Notes under the pieces: model-generated
The model's input: the letters and a program-made list of their open reading frames with translations, nothing else
What the model was told of the DNA's origin: nothing
Databases searched by the model: none
Position numbers and translations under genes: made by a program
DNA from: Roseivirga sp.
GTDB taxonomy: Bacteria > Bacteroidota > Bacteroidia > Cytophagales > Cyclobacteriaceae
Direction of reading: 5' to 3'
Assembly: GCA_021404565.1 (NCBI GenBank)
Contig: JAAWWF010000005.1
Span: forward strand, 1 to 64,000
DNA: 64,000 nt
Part shown: in pieces, positions 7,900 to 17,393 of the stretch
Layout: every line of letters starts with the position of its first letter
Position numbering within the stretch: position 1 is the stretch's first letter

Positions 7900-9270
7900 A
7901 TGCGAAAAGAACAAGGCCGGATACTGATTGTGGATGATGATGAGGATATCTTGCTCACAGGCGAGATCGTATTGAAGCAGAAATTCACACATATAAAAAC
8001 TGCCAGTCATCCTGAAAAAGTCAAAGAACTGGCCACGAAAGAAGCCTTCGATGTCATTTTGCTGGATATGAATTACAAACCAGGCGATAACTCCGGTAAG
8101 GAGGGCCTCGACTGGATTGAGAAAATCACCAGGCAACAGCTGGAAAGCAAGATTGTGGTAATTACCGCCTATGGCGATGTGAATATTGCGGTGGAAGCTA
8201 TGAAACGCGGGGCGATAGATTTTGTAACCAAGCCCTGGGAGTACGAGAAAATCCAGGCCACGGTGATGAACGCTCTGAGGCTTGCCAAAAGCCAGAAAGA
8301 AGTGGCTTATCTTAAAACCAGGCAGCAGGGGCTGAAAGACACCATCTCTGCCAAGCCGGCTGACCTCATCGGTTCTTCTGCTGTGATGAAACGAATTTTT
8401 AAGACCATTGAAAAAGTGGCTCGCACCGATGCTAATGTACTAATCTTAGGAGAAAACGGGACCGGTAAAGGAATGGTGGCCCGCGCTATTCACGCACAAT
8501 CACCGCGGACTGTTGAAGTGTTTATGCCGGTGGACCTGGGGTCCTTAAGCGAGTCACTTTTTGAAAGTGAGCTCTTCGGTCATAAAAAAGGTGCTTTTAC
8601 GGATGCTCGTGAAGACCGTATGGGGCGTTTCGAAGCGGCTGATGGCGGTACAGTCTTCCTGGATGAGATAGGAAACCTCTCTCCGGCCATGCAGTCTAAG
8701 CTGTTAACGGTGCTACAGAATGAGGAAGTAATCAGAATAGGTGAAAACAAGGCGCGGAAGTATGATGCACGTGTAATCGCAGCCACGAATGCCAAATTGG
8801 CAATGCTCATTGAGGAGGGAGATTTTCGCGAAGATTTGTACTACAGGCTTAATACCATAGAGATCGAGATTCCGCCCCTACGCGAACGTGCCGAGGATAT
8901 CCCTGAGCTGGTAGGGTTCTTTTTAAAAAAGTATGGTAAAAAATACCAGCGGCCGGGACTGAATATATCCGAAGCAGCACTGAAGAAAATGATGATCTAT
9001 CGCTGGCCGGGCAATATCCGTGAATTGGAGCATGCCCTGGAAAGAGCCATCATCATGGCCGAATCGGATATCCTGGGTGCGGATGACTTTCTTCTGAAGA
9101 AGGCGAGCAATGCAACGGAGGCCCCTGCTACTACCAATCTGGAAGAGCTGGAAGAAGCTACCATCAGAAGAGTGGTGGACAAACATCAGGGTAATATGAG
9201 CAAGGTGGCCAAAGAACTGGGGATCGGGCGCACCACGCTTTATCGTAAACTAGAGAAGTATGGTATTTAA
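7900..9270 (+). CDS. NtrC-family sigma-54-dependent response regulator
   Basis: A 456-residue cytoplasmic transcription activator with the full three-domain layout. The receiver domain (about 7-125) has the acidic cluster DDD at 12-14 and the phosphoacceptor D56. The AAA+ domain follows, with Walker A GENGTGKG, the sigma-54 contact loop in the variant form GAFTDA, and Walker B FLDEIG. The C-terminal Fis-type helix-turn-helix contains GNMSKVAKELGIGRTTLYRK. The kinase gene follows with an 11-base overlap, so the two form a two-component pair. Three pairs of palindromes near sigma-54-like promoters of the permease genes, including one pair just before this start codon, are the likely binding sites. 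The signal is unknown. Confidence 0.95.
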   Translation: MRKEQGRILIVDDDEDILLTGEIVLKQKFTHIKTASHPEKVKELATKEAFDVILLDMNYKPGDNSGKEGLDWIEKITRQQLESKIVVITAYGDVNIAVEAMKRGAIDFVTKPWEYEKIQATVMNALRLAKSQKEVAYLKTRQQGLKDTISAKPADLIGSSAVMKRIFKTIEKVARTDANVLILGENGTGKGMVARAIHAQSPRTVEVFMPVDLGSLSESLFESELFGHKKGAFTDAREDRMGRFEAADGGTVFLDEIGNLSPAMQSKLLTVLQNEEVIRIGENKARKYDARVIAATNAKLAMLIEEGDFREDLYYRLNTIEIEIPPLRERAEDIPELVGFFLKKYGKKYQRPGLNISEAALKKMMIYRWPGNIRELEHALERAIIMAESDILGADDFLLKKASNATEAPATTNLEELEEATIRRVVDKHQGNMSKVAKELGIGRTTLYRKLEKYGI

Positions 9271-10615
9271 GAACTTCCGTTTCCAGGTATTACTTCGGGG
9301 TTTGGGGATTGGCGCTTCGGCTATAGGACTCGCCTGGTCAATCTATACTACCGAATTTTTAATGACCCCGATTGTATTCGCCCTGGTTACCATACTCCAG
9401 CTGGTGGCACTGATCAGTTATGTGGAGGGTACTTTGAAAGAGGTGAAACGATTCTCCGATTCATTCATTGACAGCGACTACATGCGCAAGTTTGATGACA
9501 CCGACAAAGGAAGCGTATTCAAAGACCTGGGCCTGACATTCAATCGCATTATTGCTGATTTTAAACAAATAAGGATCGAAAAGGAAGAGCACTACCGCTA
9601 TTTGCTACAGGTGAACAGGCACGTGAGTGTAGGTCTTATCTGCTTCAAAGCCGATGGGAAAATTGACCTGATGAATCATGCAGCGGCAGACCTGCTGAAC
9701 ACGCCCATGCTCGACCGAATGGAGCACCTGGAGAATCACGACCAGGCATTTCATCATTTGCTTACACATATGAAGCCCGGGGAGAAAAAGCTTTTCAGGG
9801 CATCATTTACCAAAGAAGCCCGGGACCTTGCCATTGTGGCCAACAAGTTTATTCTCCAGAACGAGTCCTATACTTTGGTATCCCTGCAGGATATACGTGC
9901 GGAGCTTGATGCGCATGAAATGACCGCCTGGCAGAAGCTCATCAGGGTGCTAACCCATGAAATCATGAATTCCGTTACCCCCGTAGTATCTCTTACCACT
10001 GCCATTAAAATGATGATGGAAGACGAGGAAGGGAAGCCCATGCCCGTAAACTCGCTTGACGAAGAAACGGGTGAGGATATTTACCGCAGTGTATTTGCGA
10101 TTGAAAACAGGGGCAAAGGACTTCTTGGGTTTGTCAATGCCTATCGGGACTACACAACTCCTCCCGAGCCGGAACTGGAAAGAATAGATCTGCAGGCCCT
10201 GGCCACAGAGACAATTCAAATCATGGCTTCGACCATGAAAGCCATTACACTTACCATGGAAGATCAGTCAGGCGATGGGATGATGGTGGAGGCTGACCCC
10301 AAACTCATCGGACAAGTTTTGATCAATCTGGTGAAAAATGCCAAAGAGGCGCTGGCAGGTGCTGAGAATGCAGAGATCAGGGTGTTAGTTAAGGAGAATA
10401 GCGCAAAAACCACGCTGTCCGTTCAGGACAATGGCCCCGGAATACCGGAGGACGTAAAAGAGGAAATATTCGTACCCTTTTTTACCACGAAAGACAAGGG
10501 GAATGGTATAGGCCTGAGTCTTTCCAAACAGATAATGAAGTTGCATGGTGGAGATATTACGGCAGAATCTGAGGGTGAAGGAACCCGATTTGTGCTCACC
10601 TTTCCTCAGCCCTGA
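9260..10615 (+). CDS. Membrane sensor histidine kinase (NtrY-like) paired with the sigma-54 regulator
   Basis: A 451-residue kinase. Two closely spaced membrane helices (about 10-60) are followed by a HAMP/PAS-like region (about 85-215), a dimerisation/phosphoacceptor helix with LTHEIMNSVTP (the H is the likely phosphorylation site) and an HATPase_c domain with N box NLVKNAKEAL, G1 box DNGPGIP and G2 box GNGIGLSLSK. The periplasmic loop is almost absent, so sensing is probably at or inside the membrane, or through a partner such as the neighbouring permeases. It overlaps the regulator gene by 11 bases, indicating translational coupling. The 3' end overlaps the convergent LytTR gene by 10 bases. 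Confidence 0.93.
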   Translation: MVFKNFRFQVLLRGLGIGASAIGLAWSIYTTEFLMTPIVFALVTILQLVALISYVEGTLKEVKRFSDSFIDSDYMRKFDDTDKGSVFKDLGLTFNRIIADFKQIRIEKEEHYRYLLQVNRHVSVGLICFKADGKIDLMNHAAADLLNTPMLDRMEHLENHDQAFHHLLTHMKPGEKKLFRASFTKEARDLAIVANKFILQNESYTLVSLQDIRAELDAHEMTAWQKLIRVLTHEIMNSVTPVVSLTTAIKMMMEDEEGKPMPVNSLDEETGEDIYRSVFAIENRGKGLLGFVNAYRDYTTPPEPELERIDLQALATETIQIMASTMKAITLTMEDQSGDGMMVEADPKLIGQVLINLVKNAKEALAGAENAEIRVLVKENSAKTTLSVQDNGPGIPEDVKEEIFVPFFTTKDKGNGIGLSLSKQIMKLHGGDITAESEGEGTRFVLTFPQP

Positions 10616-11310
10616 AGCTTGTGCTGAACGATTTCCGCATATTTCCTTCCTACTGGCAGTTCTGTTTCATGCACCGTTAATCTGGTCCTGGAAAAGGAGT
10701 TAATGGCCTTACGGGCTACGATAAAGGATTTGTGAATCCTTATAAAATCACCGGAACTAAGCCGCTGCTGAATGGCCGCCAGTGTGGACTTGGTTTTAAC
10801 AGTTTGGCTTGGTGTATTGACCAGTACATAATCACGCTGCCCTTCAATAAAGGTGATATCAGCAACGGAAACAGGAACATTATTTCTTCCCTCCTTCAGC
10901 AGAATTACCTCTTCTGTTGGTTCATCTGGCACCGTAGGTTGCGATGTTCGCTCTACCGGCTTTTGAACCTTATTGACAGCTTGCAGGAAACGAGGAAAAT
11001 CAATTGGCTTAAGCAGGTAGTCTATAATATTAAGCGAATATCCCTCCAGGGCATATTCATGGTAGGCGGTGGTTACGATGATCTGCGGTGGGTTGCGCAG
11101 GGTTCTGATAAAATCAAAGCCCTTAATACCCGGCAGGTGCAGGTCCAGAAAAATCAGATCTACAGGGTTTTCCTGAAGGCCGGCCAGACCTTGGGTGGCT
11201 GAATGGCATACCTCTACCAGCTCCAAAAATGGAAGTTCTGCTATGTAATCTGAGATTACTTCTGCCGCAAGTGGCTCATCTTCAATAATCAAACACCGGG
11301 TTCTAATCAT
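10606..11310 (-). CDS. LytTR-family response regulator
   Basis: A 234-residue regulator. The N-terminal receiver domain (about 5-120) has the EDE acidic cluster, phosphoacceptor Asp in LIFLDLHLPG and the conserved K in YLLKPIDF. A linker rich in T and P leads to a C-terminal LytTR DNA-binding domain (about 137-232), which carries the family hallmark region FIRIHKSFIVARKAI. The LytS-type kinase gene lies directly upstream with an 8-base overlap, making a classic AlgR/LytR-type pair. Targets cannot be assigned from the sequence. Confidence 0.94.
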   Translation of the reverse strand: MIRTRCLIIEDEPLAAEVISDYIAELPFLELVEVCHSATQGLAGLQENPVDLIFLDLHLPGIKGFDFIRTLRNPPQIIVTTAYHEYALEGYSLNIIDYLLKPIDFPRFLQAVNKVQKPVERTSQPTVPDEPTEEVILLKEGRNNVPVSVADITFIEGQRDYVLVNTPSQTVKTKSTLAAIQQRLSSGDFIRIHKSFIVARKAINSFSRTRLTVHETELPVGRKYAEIVQHKLQG

Positions 11311-12361
11311 TTTCTGAAAGGTTTAGGTTAAGTACAGCAGAATATACATCATCCTTTGAACTACTGGATAGCTCATGACCGGGATACTGCAGGTCCAGCT
11401 GGCGTTTTAGGTTAGACAAACCAATTCCTCCATTGGCTTCGGTGGAAACGGGATTAAAACTATTCTCTACTGAGAAATGCAAAGAGCCATTTTCTATTGC
11501 CAGCCTGATATTGATAAAACCATTTTCTTCCATTTCAGAGGCTCCATGCTTAAAGGCGTTTTCAACCAATGGGAGCAATATCAAAGGTGATATCTGGTAG
11601 GCAGTCAGTCCTTGAGCTGCCTCAAAGTTTACTTTGATTCTTTCTCCAAACCGAAGTCTTTCCAGCGAGATATAATTTTCGATCATCTGTATCTCTTCCT
11701 GCAATGAGATGGTAGGTTGATTGGTGTCATATAAAACGAACCTCATAAACTTCGACAGTTGCAGAATGGCCTGAGGTGTTTTCTCCGACTGCTTACGGGC
11801 CAGTGCATACAGGTTGTTCAATGTATTGAACAGAAAGTGAGGATTGGTCTGGTTTTTCAGAAATTGAAGTTCCGCGACAACTTTCTCTTTCTCTAATCTG
11901 GCCTCTCTCTCTTTTGCAGCTTTATTGCGGGCATAGAATACCAACATGGCTGCTATGCCTGCTGCCGTGGCGATGTCCACCATTGCCGAAGCCACCCGCT
12001 CCAGGGAGAATAGCTCTTGTACTTCTGGAATGCTAGAGTAAGCGTATGGAAGGACAATGTAGACTACCATCAGCCGGTGTATTACGATGGCCACCGCAAA
12101 GCCAATAAGAAACAAGATCCATTTAAGCAGGTTCTTGTCTGATCGGGGCATAAGCCAATAAATGAGCCAATAGCTGAAAAGAATCCTTACTGGTAACATT
12201 CCTCCCTGAGCAATAAAGGAGGACTCGAATGCCTCAATCTTTGTCAAACTGTCGTACTGACTCAGTGTAAACACGTATTCATGATAGATCTTAAAAGAAA
12301 GAAAGGCTACCCAAAATATGATATGTGCCCGGGGTGATTTGCTGGCATCGCTTCGCATCAC
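11303..12361 (-). CDS. LytS/YehU-type sensor histidine kinase
   Basis: A 352-residue kinase with four predicted membrane helices in the first 150 residues, a short coiled coil (about 150-175, rich in K, E and R), and the His_kinase domain of the LytS class. The phosphoacceptor motif is NPHFLFNTLNNLYAL. A degenerate HATPase_c domain follows with ENAFKHGA and GGIGLSNLKRQL. There is no periplasmic domain. It is translated with the downstream LytTR regulator (8-base overlap), so the two act together. Confidence 0.93.
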   Translation of the reverse strand: MMRSDASKSPRAHIIFWVAFLSFKIYHEYVFTLSQYDSLTKIEAFESSFIAQGGMLPVRILFSYWLIYWLMPRSDKNLLKWILFLIGFAVAIVIHRLMVVYIVLPYAYSSIPEVQELFSLERVASAMVDIATAAGIAAMLVFYARNKAAKEREARLEKEKVVAELQFLKNQTNPHFLFNTLNNLYALARKQSEKTPQAILQLSKFMRFVLYDTNQPTISLQEEIQMIENYISLERLRFGERIKVNFEAAQGLTAYQISPLILLPLVENAFKHGASEMEENGFINIRLAIENGSLHFSVENSFNPVSTEANGGIGLSNLKRQLDLQYPGHELSSSSKDDVYSAVLNLNLSEND

Positions 12362-12523
12362 CCCAAAATTATTGAATTAACCGACTCATATATCGAGGAA
12401 CTGACCAAAGAGCCTTCCAACATGACAAAAACCCTTGATCATTCAAACCGGGTTGATGCTCCGTACATCTGGTCGTGTACCGACAAGGTTTCGGGAAAAT
12501 CGGTGTTTTGGCTTATTTCGGAG

Positions 12524-13270
12524 ATGCGAAGGATTTTATGTTGCCTGCTTTGTTTGTCGGCTATTTGGTCATGTTCTGCAGTTGCCCCGTCTCCTCAAAA
12601 GGAGGACCCACCTGGCACTGGAGACCCCTCGACTGCAGTGGAGGTAGACTCTTCCTATCTCTTTGTCGGAAACAGTTTGTCCTACTATAATGAAATGCCA
12701 TCGATATTGGTGGAAATTGCCGCGGCATACGATCTCGTGATTGGAGCTGACTGTCTTTGTAAACCCAACTATGCCATTTTAGACCATTGGGCTGAAACCG
12801 AGCTGGAGGCTTTAATTGCCAGCAAGGCTTACGTACAGGTGATCCTTCAGCAAGGTCCTTCTTCGCAGGCTTTTGGCAGGTCCGTTTTACTTGAATATGG
12901 CCCTAAAATCAGCCAGCTGGCATCATCACATCAAACCAAGACAGCCTTCTATATGGTCTGGCCATCAAAGGCTTATTACTACACTTTTCAGGGAGTTATT
13001 GACAATTATACGGAGGCGGCTAAAGTGTCCGATGCCGATTTATTTCCGGTGGGCCATGTTTGGAAAGATTACATTGAGGAAACGGGAGATGAAAGCATCT
13101 ATGGTGCCGATGGGTTTCACCCTTCAGTGAAAGGTTCTTTTCTGGCTGCCTGGGTCATGTTCAGGTTTCTCTATCCGGATATTGAAACGGAGGTGCTACC
13201 TGATTTCAGCAAATACATATCAACCGAAGACTTAGAGAAAATCAACAATCTTATTTCAGTTACTGATTAA
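12524..13270 (+). CDS. SGNH/GDSL-hydrolase-like lipoprotein
   Basis: A 248-residue protein starting at the internal ATG 12524. This start gives a typical lipoprotein signal, MRRILCCLLCLSAIWSC, with the lipobox Cys at residue 17. The upstream in-frame ATG at 12422 would put 34 charged residues before the signal and was not chosen. The mature part has an SGNH-like block I, FVGNSLSYYN, in which GNS replaces GDS. It also has the C-terminal block V DGFHPS with the Asp/His pair of SGNH esterases. It is probably anchored in the outer or inner membrane and faces the periplasm. The substrate is unknown; acyl or acetyl esterase activity on glycans is the family norm. The next gene starts 6 bases downstream, so they are likely co-transcribed. 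Confidence 0.75.
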   Translation: MRRILCCLLCLSAIWSCSAVAPSPQKEDPPGTGDPSTAVEVDSSYLFVGNSLSYYNEMPSILVEIAAAYDLVIGADCLCKPNYAILDHWAETELEALIASKAYVQVILQQGPSSQAFGRSVLLEYGPKISQLASSHQTKTAFYMVWPSKAYYYTFQGVIDNYTEAAKVSDADLFPVGHVWKDYIEETGDESIYGADGFHPSVKGSFLAAWVMFRFLYPDIETEVLPDFSKYISTEDLEKINNLISVTD

Positions 13271-13276
13271 ATATTT

Positions 13277-14563
13277 ATGAGAAAGGCACTCTTAATTATT
13301 ACTGTCCTTGGTTTCCTTTTCAGCTCTGCTATGGCTCAGGCAGACCTTCAAACGTTGTATGCTAAGGCCAATGACGCCTATAATCAAGGAGATTATGCAG
13401 GTTTCCTGAAAGGCATGCAACAGGTTGATCAGCTAAGGCCAAATCATCCCACCATCCTTTACAACCTGAGCATCGCCTACTTAAAAAATGACTATCAGCA
13501 TCAGGCAATCAGAACGCTGGAACGAGTGGTTTGGATGAACACCAACTATCCATTTGAAACAGATACCACGTTTAACAGTATTAAACAAAACGAGGCTTTT
13601 AAAATCCTGGTAGCTTTTAAAGAAAAGCTCGTAACTCCATTTCGCAGCAGTGATATCTTCACCAAAATCGATAAGAAGCTTATCACGCATGCAGAGGGCA
13701 TGACTTACGACCAGAAGTCAGGTTCCTTTTTTCTGGGCGACGTGCGTGACCGCAGGATCATAAGAGTTTCGGCTGATGGTTCGATCAGTGACTTTGCCAA
13801 TGGCCCCGAGCTCCTGAGTATTATGGGAATGGATGTGGATGAAAAGAAAGGCTTGCTTTGGGTTTGTTCTACCCCCATGCCCGAAATGTTGAAAAGAGAA
13901 GGAGAGTCTGCTGAGCAAAATGCCCGTCTTCTGGCATTTGATATAAAAACAGGTAAGCTGGTTCATACTGCTGTTGCTAAATCGAAAGAGGCACTTTTTG
14001 GTGACCTCATTGTTGCTGCTAATGGAGATGTTTATACGACCAGCAGCTCGGCTGCCCATGCTGCGATCTATAAGTTCGACAGCAAAAGCGGTGAGTTCAA
14101 ACTGTTCAGGTTGTTCGGGGATTTGGTGTCGTTACAGGGCCTGACCTTTGATGCAAAGGAAGAAAACCTGTTCTTTTCTGATTATCGGGAGGGGCTTTTT
14201 AAGCTCCATCTGGAATCGGACACACGCACAAAACTTGTGAATTATACCCGTCAATCCCTTAAGGGCGTGGATGGCCTTTATATGTACAAAGGACAGTTGA
14301 TCGCTGTTCATAATGGACTCAAGCCTTATCAGCTTACAGCCTACCAACTCAATACAGACCAAACGGCCATCAGATATTTTGAGCACCTGGATAGAGCACT
14401 TCCTGAAATGGGTGAACCAACCCTGGGTACCCTGGTGGGTAATACGCTCTACTATATAGCCAACAGCCCCTGGCCACATTATGATCGGGAAAGAAACCTT
14501 GATCCTGAAAAGCTCGAATCCACTGTTATACAAAAGCTTGATTTGGATGGGGCATTGAAGTAG
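13277..14563 (+). CDS. Exported TPR / SMP-30-like beta-propeller protein
   Basis: A 428-residue protein with a Sec signal peptide (MRKALLIITVLGFLFSSAMAQ). Residues about 25-110 form TPR-like helices (NDAYNQGDYAGFLKGMQQV, then TILYNLSIAYLKNDY). The rest (about 130-425) resembles an SMP-30/gluconolactonase or strictosidine-synthase-like six-bladed propeller, with repeated blade motifs such as GMDVDEKKGLLWVCS and GLTFDAKEENLFFSDY. A periplasmic location is expected. The catalytic metal ligands of SMP-30 could not be mapped with certainty, so enzymatic activity is open. It probably forms an operon with the SGNH lipoprotein upstream. Confidence 0.75.
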   Translation: MRKALLIITVLGFLFSSAMAQADLQTLYAKANDAYNQGDYAGFLKGMQQVDQLRPNHPTILYNLSIAYLKNDYQHQAIRTLERVVWMNTNYPFETDTTFNSIKQNEAFKILVAFKEKLVTPFRSSDIFTKIDKKLITHAEGMTYDQKSGSFFLGDVRDRRIIRVSADGSISDFANGPELLSIMGMDVDEKKGLLWVCSTPMPEMLKREGESAEQNARLLAFDIKTGKLVHTAVAKSKEALFGDLIVAANGDVYTTSSSAAHAAIYKFDSKSGEFKLFRLFGDLVSLQGLTFDAKEENLFFSDYREGLFKLHLESDTRTKLVNYTRQSLKGVDGLYMYKGQLIAVHNGLKPYQLTAYQLNTDQTAIRYFEHLDRALPEMGEPTLGTLVGNTLYYIANSPWPHYDRERNLDPEKLESTVIQKLDLDGALK

Positions 14564-14576
14564 TCTCTACAACTTC

Positions 14577-14641
14577 CCGTCTGCCCGAAGGTCAGACGGC
14601 CTCTCTTGCGCTCAGAGTCATTGAGCATCAGGGCTCTGAGC
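14577..14641. terminator. Two hairpins between convergent genes
   Basis: A 7-bp stem CCGTCTG/CAGACGG (14577-14583 with 14593-14599) is followed by an 8-bp stem GCTCAGAG/CTCTGAGC (14610-14617 with 14634-14641). They fill the short gap between two converging genes. No clean U-run follows on the plus strand. A bidirectional terminator is the likely role. Confidence 0.45.
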
Positions 14642-14645
14642 AACT

Positions 14646-15935
14646 CTAATTAGCCCTGGCCTTAAAGAAATAATACACCGGAATTCCCAATAGTATTATG
14701 CCTGCCCCGAATAGTGAAGGCCTCGGGGCTGAGTAGATGGCATTGCTTAGTATAAAAAGGCTCACCAACACAAACAGGCCATAGAGTAGCTTTTGACCAG
14801 TGCTTATCTTAAACAGGGGATTGGTAAGCAGAGAGAAGATGGACATTCCTGAAAAGAGAATTATACTGAAGCCGGTATAGATCAGGATGTCCTCAAAAGT
14901 GCCGGTAATTACCAGAAGCAGCGTCCAGAGACTCTGTGCCAGGATGGCAATGGCGGGTGTATTAAACCTGGGATGAAGAGTCTCGACTTGCTTTGGGAAG
15001 AGTTTGTCCCTGGCCATGGCAAAGTAAATGCGGGGTCCGGCCATGATCATGGCACTGACGCTGCTGAGCAATGCCAGTAGAATTATAAGGGTAATGACGA
15101 TTGAGCCTGTTTCTCCCAAAAGTGCATAGGCCATATCAAAACCGACCTCCAGTGAGCTGGCCATGGCCTCAAGTCCGAGTATTTTGACAAAGAGAAAATT
15201 AAGTACCAGATAAATCAATACCACGGAGGTAGTCCCCAAGATCAATGCTTTGTAAAGGTTTCTCTGAGGGTTTTTAATCTCTTCTGCTACATATACTGCA
15301 GCGTTCCAGCCGCTGAAAGTAAACAGAACAGGTACCAGGGCCAGTAAAAATGCCGATCCTTTCACGGGTGCCTGGGCCTCACCGGTTGTGGGAGCCGTAT
15401 TAGCGAAAAGCCCCAATACGACCAGCCCGATGATGGCAATAATGGCGAGCCCACCCAACCAGTAATGAAAACGACTACCTGCTTTAACAGAAACGATGTG
15501 TATAAAGGCCACTCCAAAAACCAGTACTATGGCCAGTACAGGTTCTGTAGGAAGTCCGGCAATGGTATCACCCAGGCCCGGAAGGGCCCTTCTGAGGTAA
15601 AAAGCGAAACCAACTGCGGAAGCGGCAATGGCACCGGAGAATCCAGCCACAAAACTCGTCCAGCCACTGAGAAAACCAGCCAAAGGTCCGAAACTCTCTC
15701 TGAGATAAATGTACTCGCCCCCTGCTTTGGGGTAGACCGTAGAGAGCTTTGCATATCCATGGGCACCGATAAAGGCAAAAATGCCTCCGACCAGCCAGGC
15801 AGCAAGAAAAAGTGATTGATCAGAAACTGATTTAGCCACAATACCCGGAGTGGTGAAGATGCCTACACCCACAACATTGGAAAAAATAAGTATGGCCCCG
15901 TCCATGGGCCCTAACTTCTTTTCTAAGGCTTTCAA
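14646..15935 (-). CDS. APC-superfamily amino acid permease
   Basis: A 429-residue inner-membrane transporter with about 12 hydrophobic helices. The first helix carries the family signature GAILIFSNVVGVGIFTTPG, containing the unwound substrate-binding GxGIF motif. The region GYAKLSTVYPKAGGEYIYLR is the conserved helix 2-3 region typical of amino acid/polyamine antiporters. It is probably an amino acid importer or exchanger; the substrate is unknown. It lies one base downstream of the methyltransferase-like gene and may be the last gene of the run that begins at PhoH. Confidence 0.9.
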   Translation of the reverse strand: MKALEKKLGPMDGAILIFSNVVGVGIFTTPGIVAKSVSDQSLFLAAWLVGGIFAFIGAHGYAKLSTVYPKAGGEYIYLRESFGPLAGFLSGWTSFVAGFSGAIAASAVGFAFYLRRALPGLGDTIAGLPTEPVLAIVLVFGVAFIHIVSVKAGSRFHYWLGGLAIIAIIGLVVLGLFANTAPTTGEAQAPVKGSAFLLALVPVLFTFSGWNAAVYVAEEIKNPQRNLYKALILGTTSVVLIYLVLNFLFVKILGLEAMASSLEVGFDMAYALLGETGSIVITLIILLALLSSVSAMIMAGPRIYFAMARDKLFPKQVETLHPRFNTPAIAILAQSLWTLLLVITGTFEDILIYTGFSIILFSGMSIFSLLTNPLFKISTGQKLLYGLFVLVSLFILSNAIYSAPRPSLFGAGIILLGIPVYYFFKARAN

Positions 15936-15936
15936 C

Positions 15937-16587
15937 TTATAGCTCGGGTCGTGTGGCTACCAGAAGCCAGATGTGCTTGTCTTTTTTGTTCTCCCAGCGT
16001 CCGAAATCGGGTATTTCTGACTGGATGCTAAAACCTGCCTGTGCCAGCTCAGCTTTGGCATAATTGATCCCAAGGTCATGGGAACGGGTTTGCGCTTTTC
16101 TCGTATCGTCTTTCCTGAAACTATCAATTTCCTCAATCATCACCAGTCTGCCACCGGGTTTCAGTGCATTTTTAACATGACCCAGGATGGTCATATAATC
16201 ATCCATTTCGTGATAGGCATCCATGATAATAATCGCGTCCAGACTATTCGCTGCAAGCTTTGGATTGTCATAGTCTCCGTGTACTGTTTCCACATTGGAA
16301 ATGTCTCTGCGTTTCATATGCCTTTCGAGGTTGCGCAGCTTGTACTTTTCCACATCTACGGCATACACTTTTCCGTTGGCCCCCACGGCTTTCGAAAGGT
16401 GTAGGGTCATATAGCCCTCATGACTTCCCAGGTCAGCTACAATATCCCCTTCGCTAGCCGACATGGCTTCCAGAATACCTTCAATGTTCATCCATTTGTC
16501 CCGCTTTTTCCATTCATCTTCGGTATACTGCCCGAAGGCCAGTTGATGTATCAGAATAGAGGAGAGGATTAAAAAATATCTTTTCAT
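15937..16587 (-). CDS. Exported class I SAM-methyltransferase-like protein (copy 1)
   Basis: A 216-residue protein with a signal peptide (MKRYFLILSSILIHQLAFGQ) followed by a WxxRDKW motif and a Rossmann-like methyltransferase fold. Motif I is VADLGSHEGYMTLHL, the acidic end of strand 2 is VYAVDVE, and motif IV is IIIMDAYHEMDDY. Copy 2 lies 3 bases upstream on the same strand and copy 3 further up. Class I methyltransferases need SAM, which is not known in the periplasm. The export signal is therefore odd: the protein may be lipid-side active, bind another nucleotide, or be non-catalytic. Confidence 0.85.
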   Translation of the reverse strand: MKRYFLILSSILIHQLAFGQYTEDEWKKRDKWMNIEGILEAMSASEGDIVADLGSHEGYMTLHLSKAVGANGKVYAVDVEKYKLRNLERHMKRRDISNVETVHGDYDNPKLAANSLDAIIIMDAYHEMDDYMTILGHVKNALKPGGRLVMIEEIDSFRKDDTRKAQTRSHDLGINYAKAELAQAGFSIQSEIPDFGRWENKKDKHIWLLVATRPEL

Positions 16588-16590
16588 GAT

Positions 16591-17253
16591 TTAGTTATTG
16601 GGGATTGATTCGGCAATCAGCAGCCACATTTTATCGTGTTTTCTTTTGGTTCTGTCAATAAAGGGATCTTCCTGTCTCAATACTTTAAAACCTGCTTCTT
16701 CCAGATCGTCAATCACATATTTCATGTCAATTTCATGCTTGCCTTCCTGGCGGCTTCGCGACCAGCCTCTGCGGTCGTCACCAATTGGCTCCATAATCAC
16801 CAACTTGCCTTCCGGTTTGAGGGCTTTTCTGATGTGACGTAATATATCCTTGTAGTCATCCATTTCATGATAAGCATCCATGATAAAGGCCACATCCAGA
16901 CTGGCCGTGGGAAGCTTGGGGTCGTCATAGTCTCCCAGTACGGTTTCAATATTTCCGATCTTTCTGTCCTCAATCAGGTCATCCAGCACACTCAGCTGAT
17001 TCCTGCTTACATCTACGGCATATACTTTTCCATTACTGCCTACCTGCTTCGAAAACTTGAGTGTCATATAGCCCTGATGTGAGCCTATATCAGCGATGGT
17101 TTGCCCCGTTTTCAAGCCGATGGCCTCAAGAATCTCCGGCACCTTTTGCCATTTATCTCTGGCAGCCCAGGTGTCTTTGGTATAAATGTTTTGAGCAAGT
17201 GATGAAAAGGAAAAACCAGTGAGTAAAAGAATGAAGAGAAAAGACCTTGTCAT
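16591..17253 (-). CDS. Exported class I SAM-methyltransferase-like protein (copy 2)
   Basis: A 220-residue paralogue of copy 1 with its own signal peptide (MTRSFLFILLLTGFSFSSLAQ). Motif I is IADIGSHQGYMTLKF, the strand-2 acid is in VYAVDVSRNQL, and motif IV is VAFIMDAYHEMDDYKDIL. The GSH(E/Q)GYMTL variant of the glycine-rich loop is shared with copy 1. An 8-bp inverted repeat lies upstream (17282-17303). The substrate is unknown. Confidence 0.85.
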   Translation of the reverse strand: MTRSFLFILLLTGFSFSSLAQNIYTKDTWAARDKWQKVPEILEAIGLKTGQTIADIGSHQGYMTLKFSKQVGSNGKVYAVDVSRNQLSVLDDLIEDRKIGNIETVLGDYDDPKLPTASLDVAFIMDAYHEMDDYKDILRHIRKALKPEGKLVIMEPIGDDRRGWSRSRQEGKHEIDMKYVIDDLEEAGFKVLRQEDPFIDRTKRKHDKMWLLIAESIPNN

Positions 17254-17281
17254 AAAAATGGCTTTGGTCTGGGTTTACGCG

Positions 17282-17303
17282 AAATGAACTAGCTGGTTCA
17301 TTT
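17282..17303. promoter_or_regulatory. 8-bp inverted repeat upstream of methyltransferase-like copy 2
   Basis: AAATGAAC (17282-17289) and GTTCATTT (17296-17303) are perfect arms with a 6-base loop, 29 bases before the start codon of copy 2 in a 140-base gap. It could be an operator or a weak terminator for copy 3. No U-run follows. Confidence 0.3.
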
Positions 17304-17393
17304 TCAGTGTGTTGGGTCGGTTTATTTGTGACGAAAGGTCCGTTTGTATCGACTAACGACCTATGTGTGACTCAGGGTACGACAGGATAAATA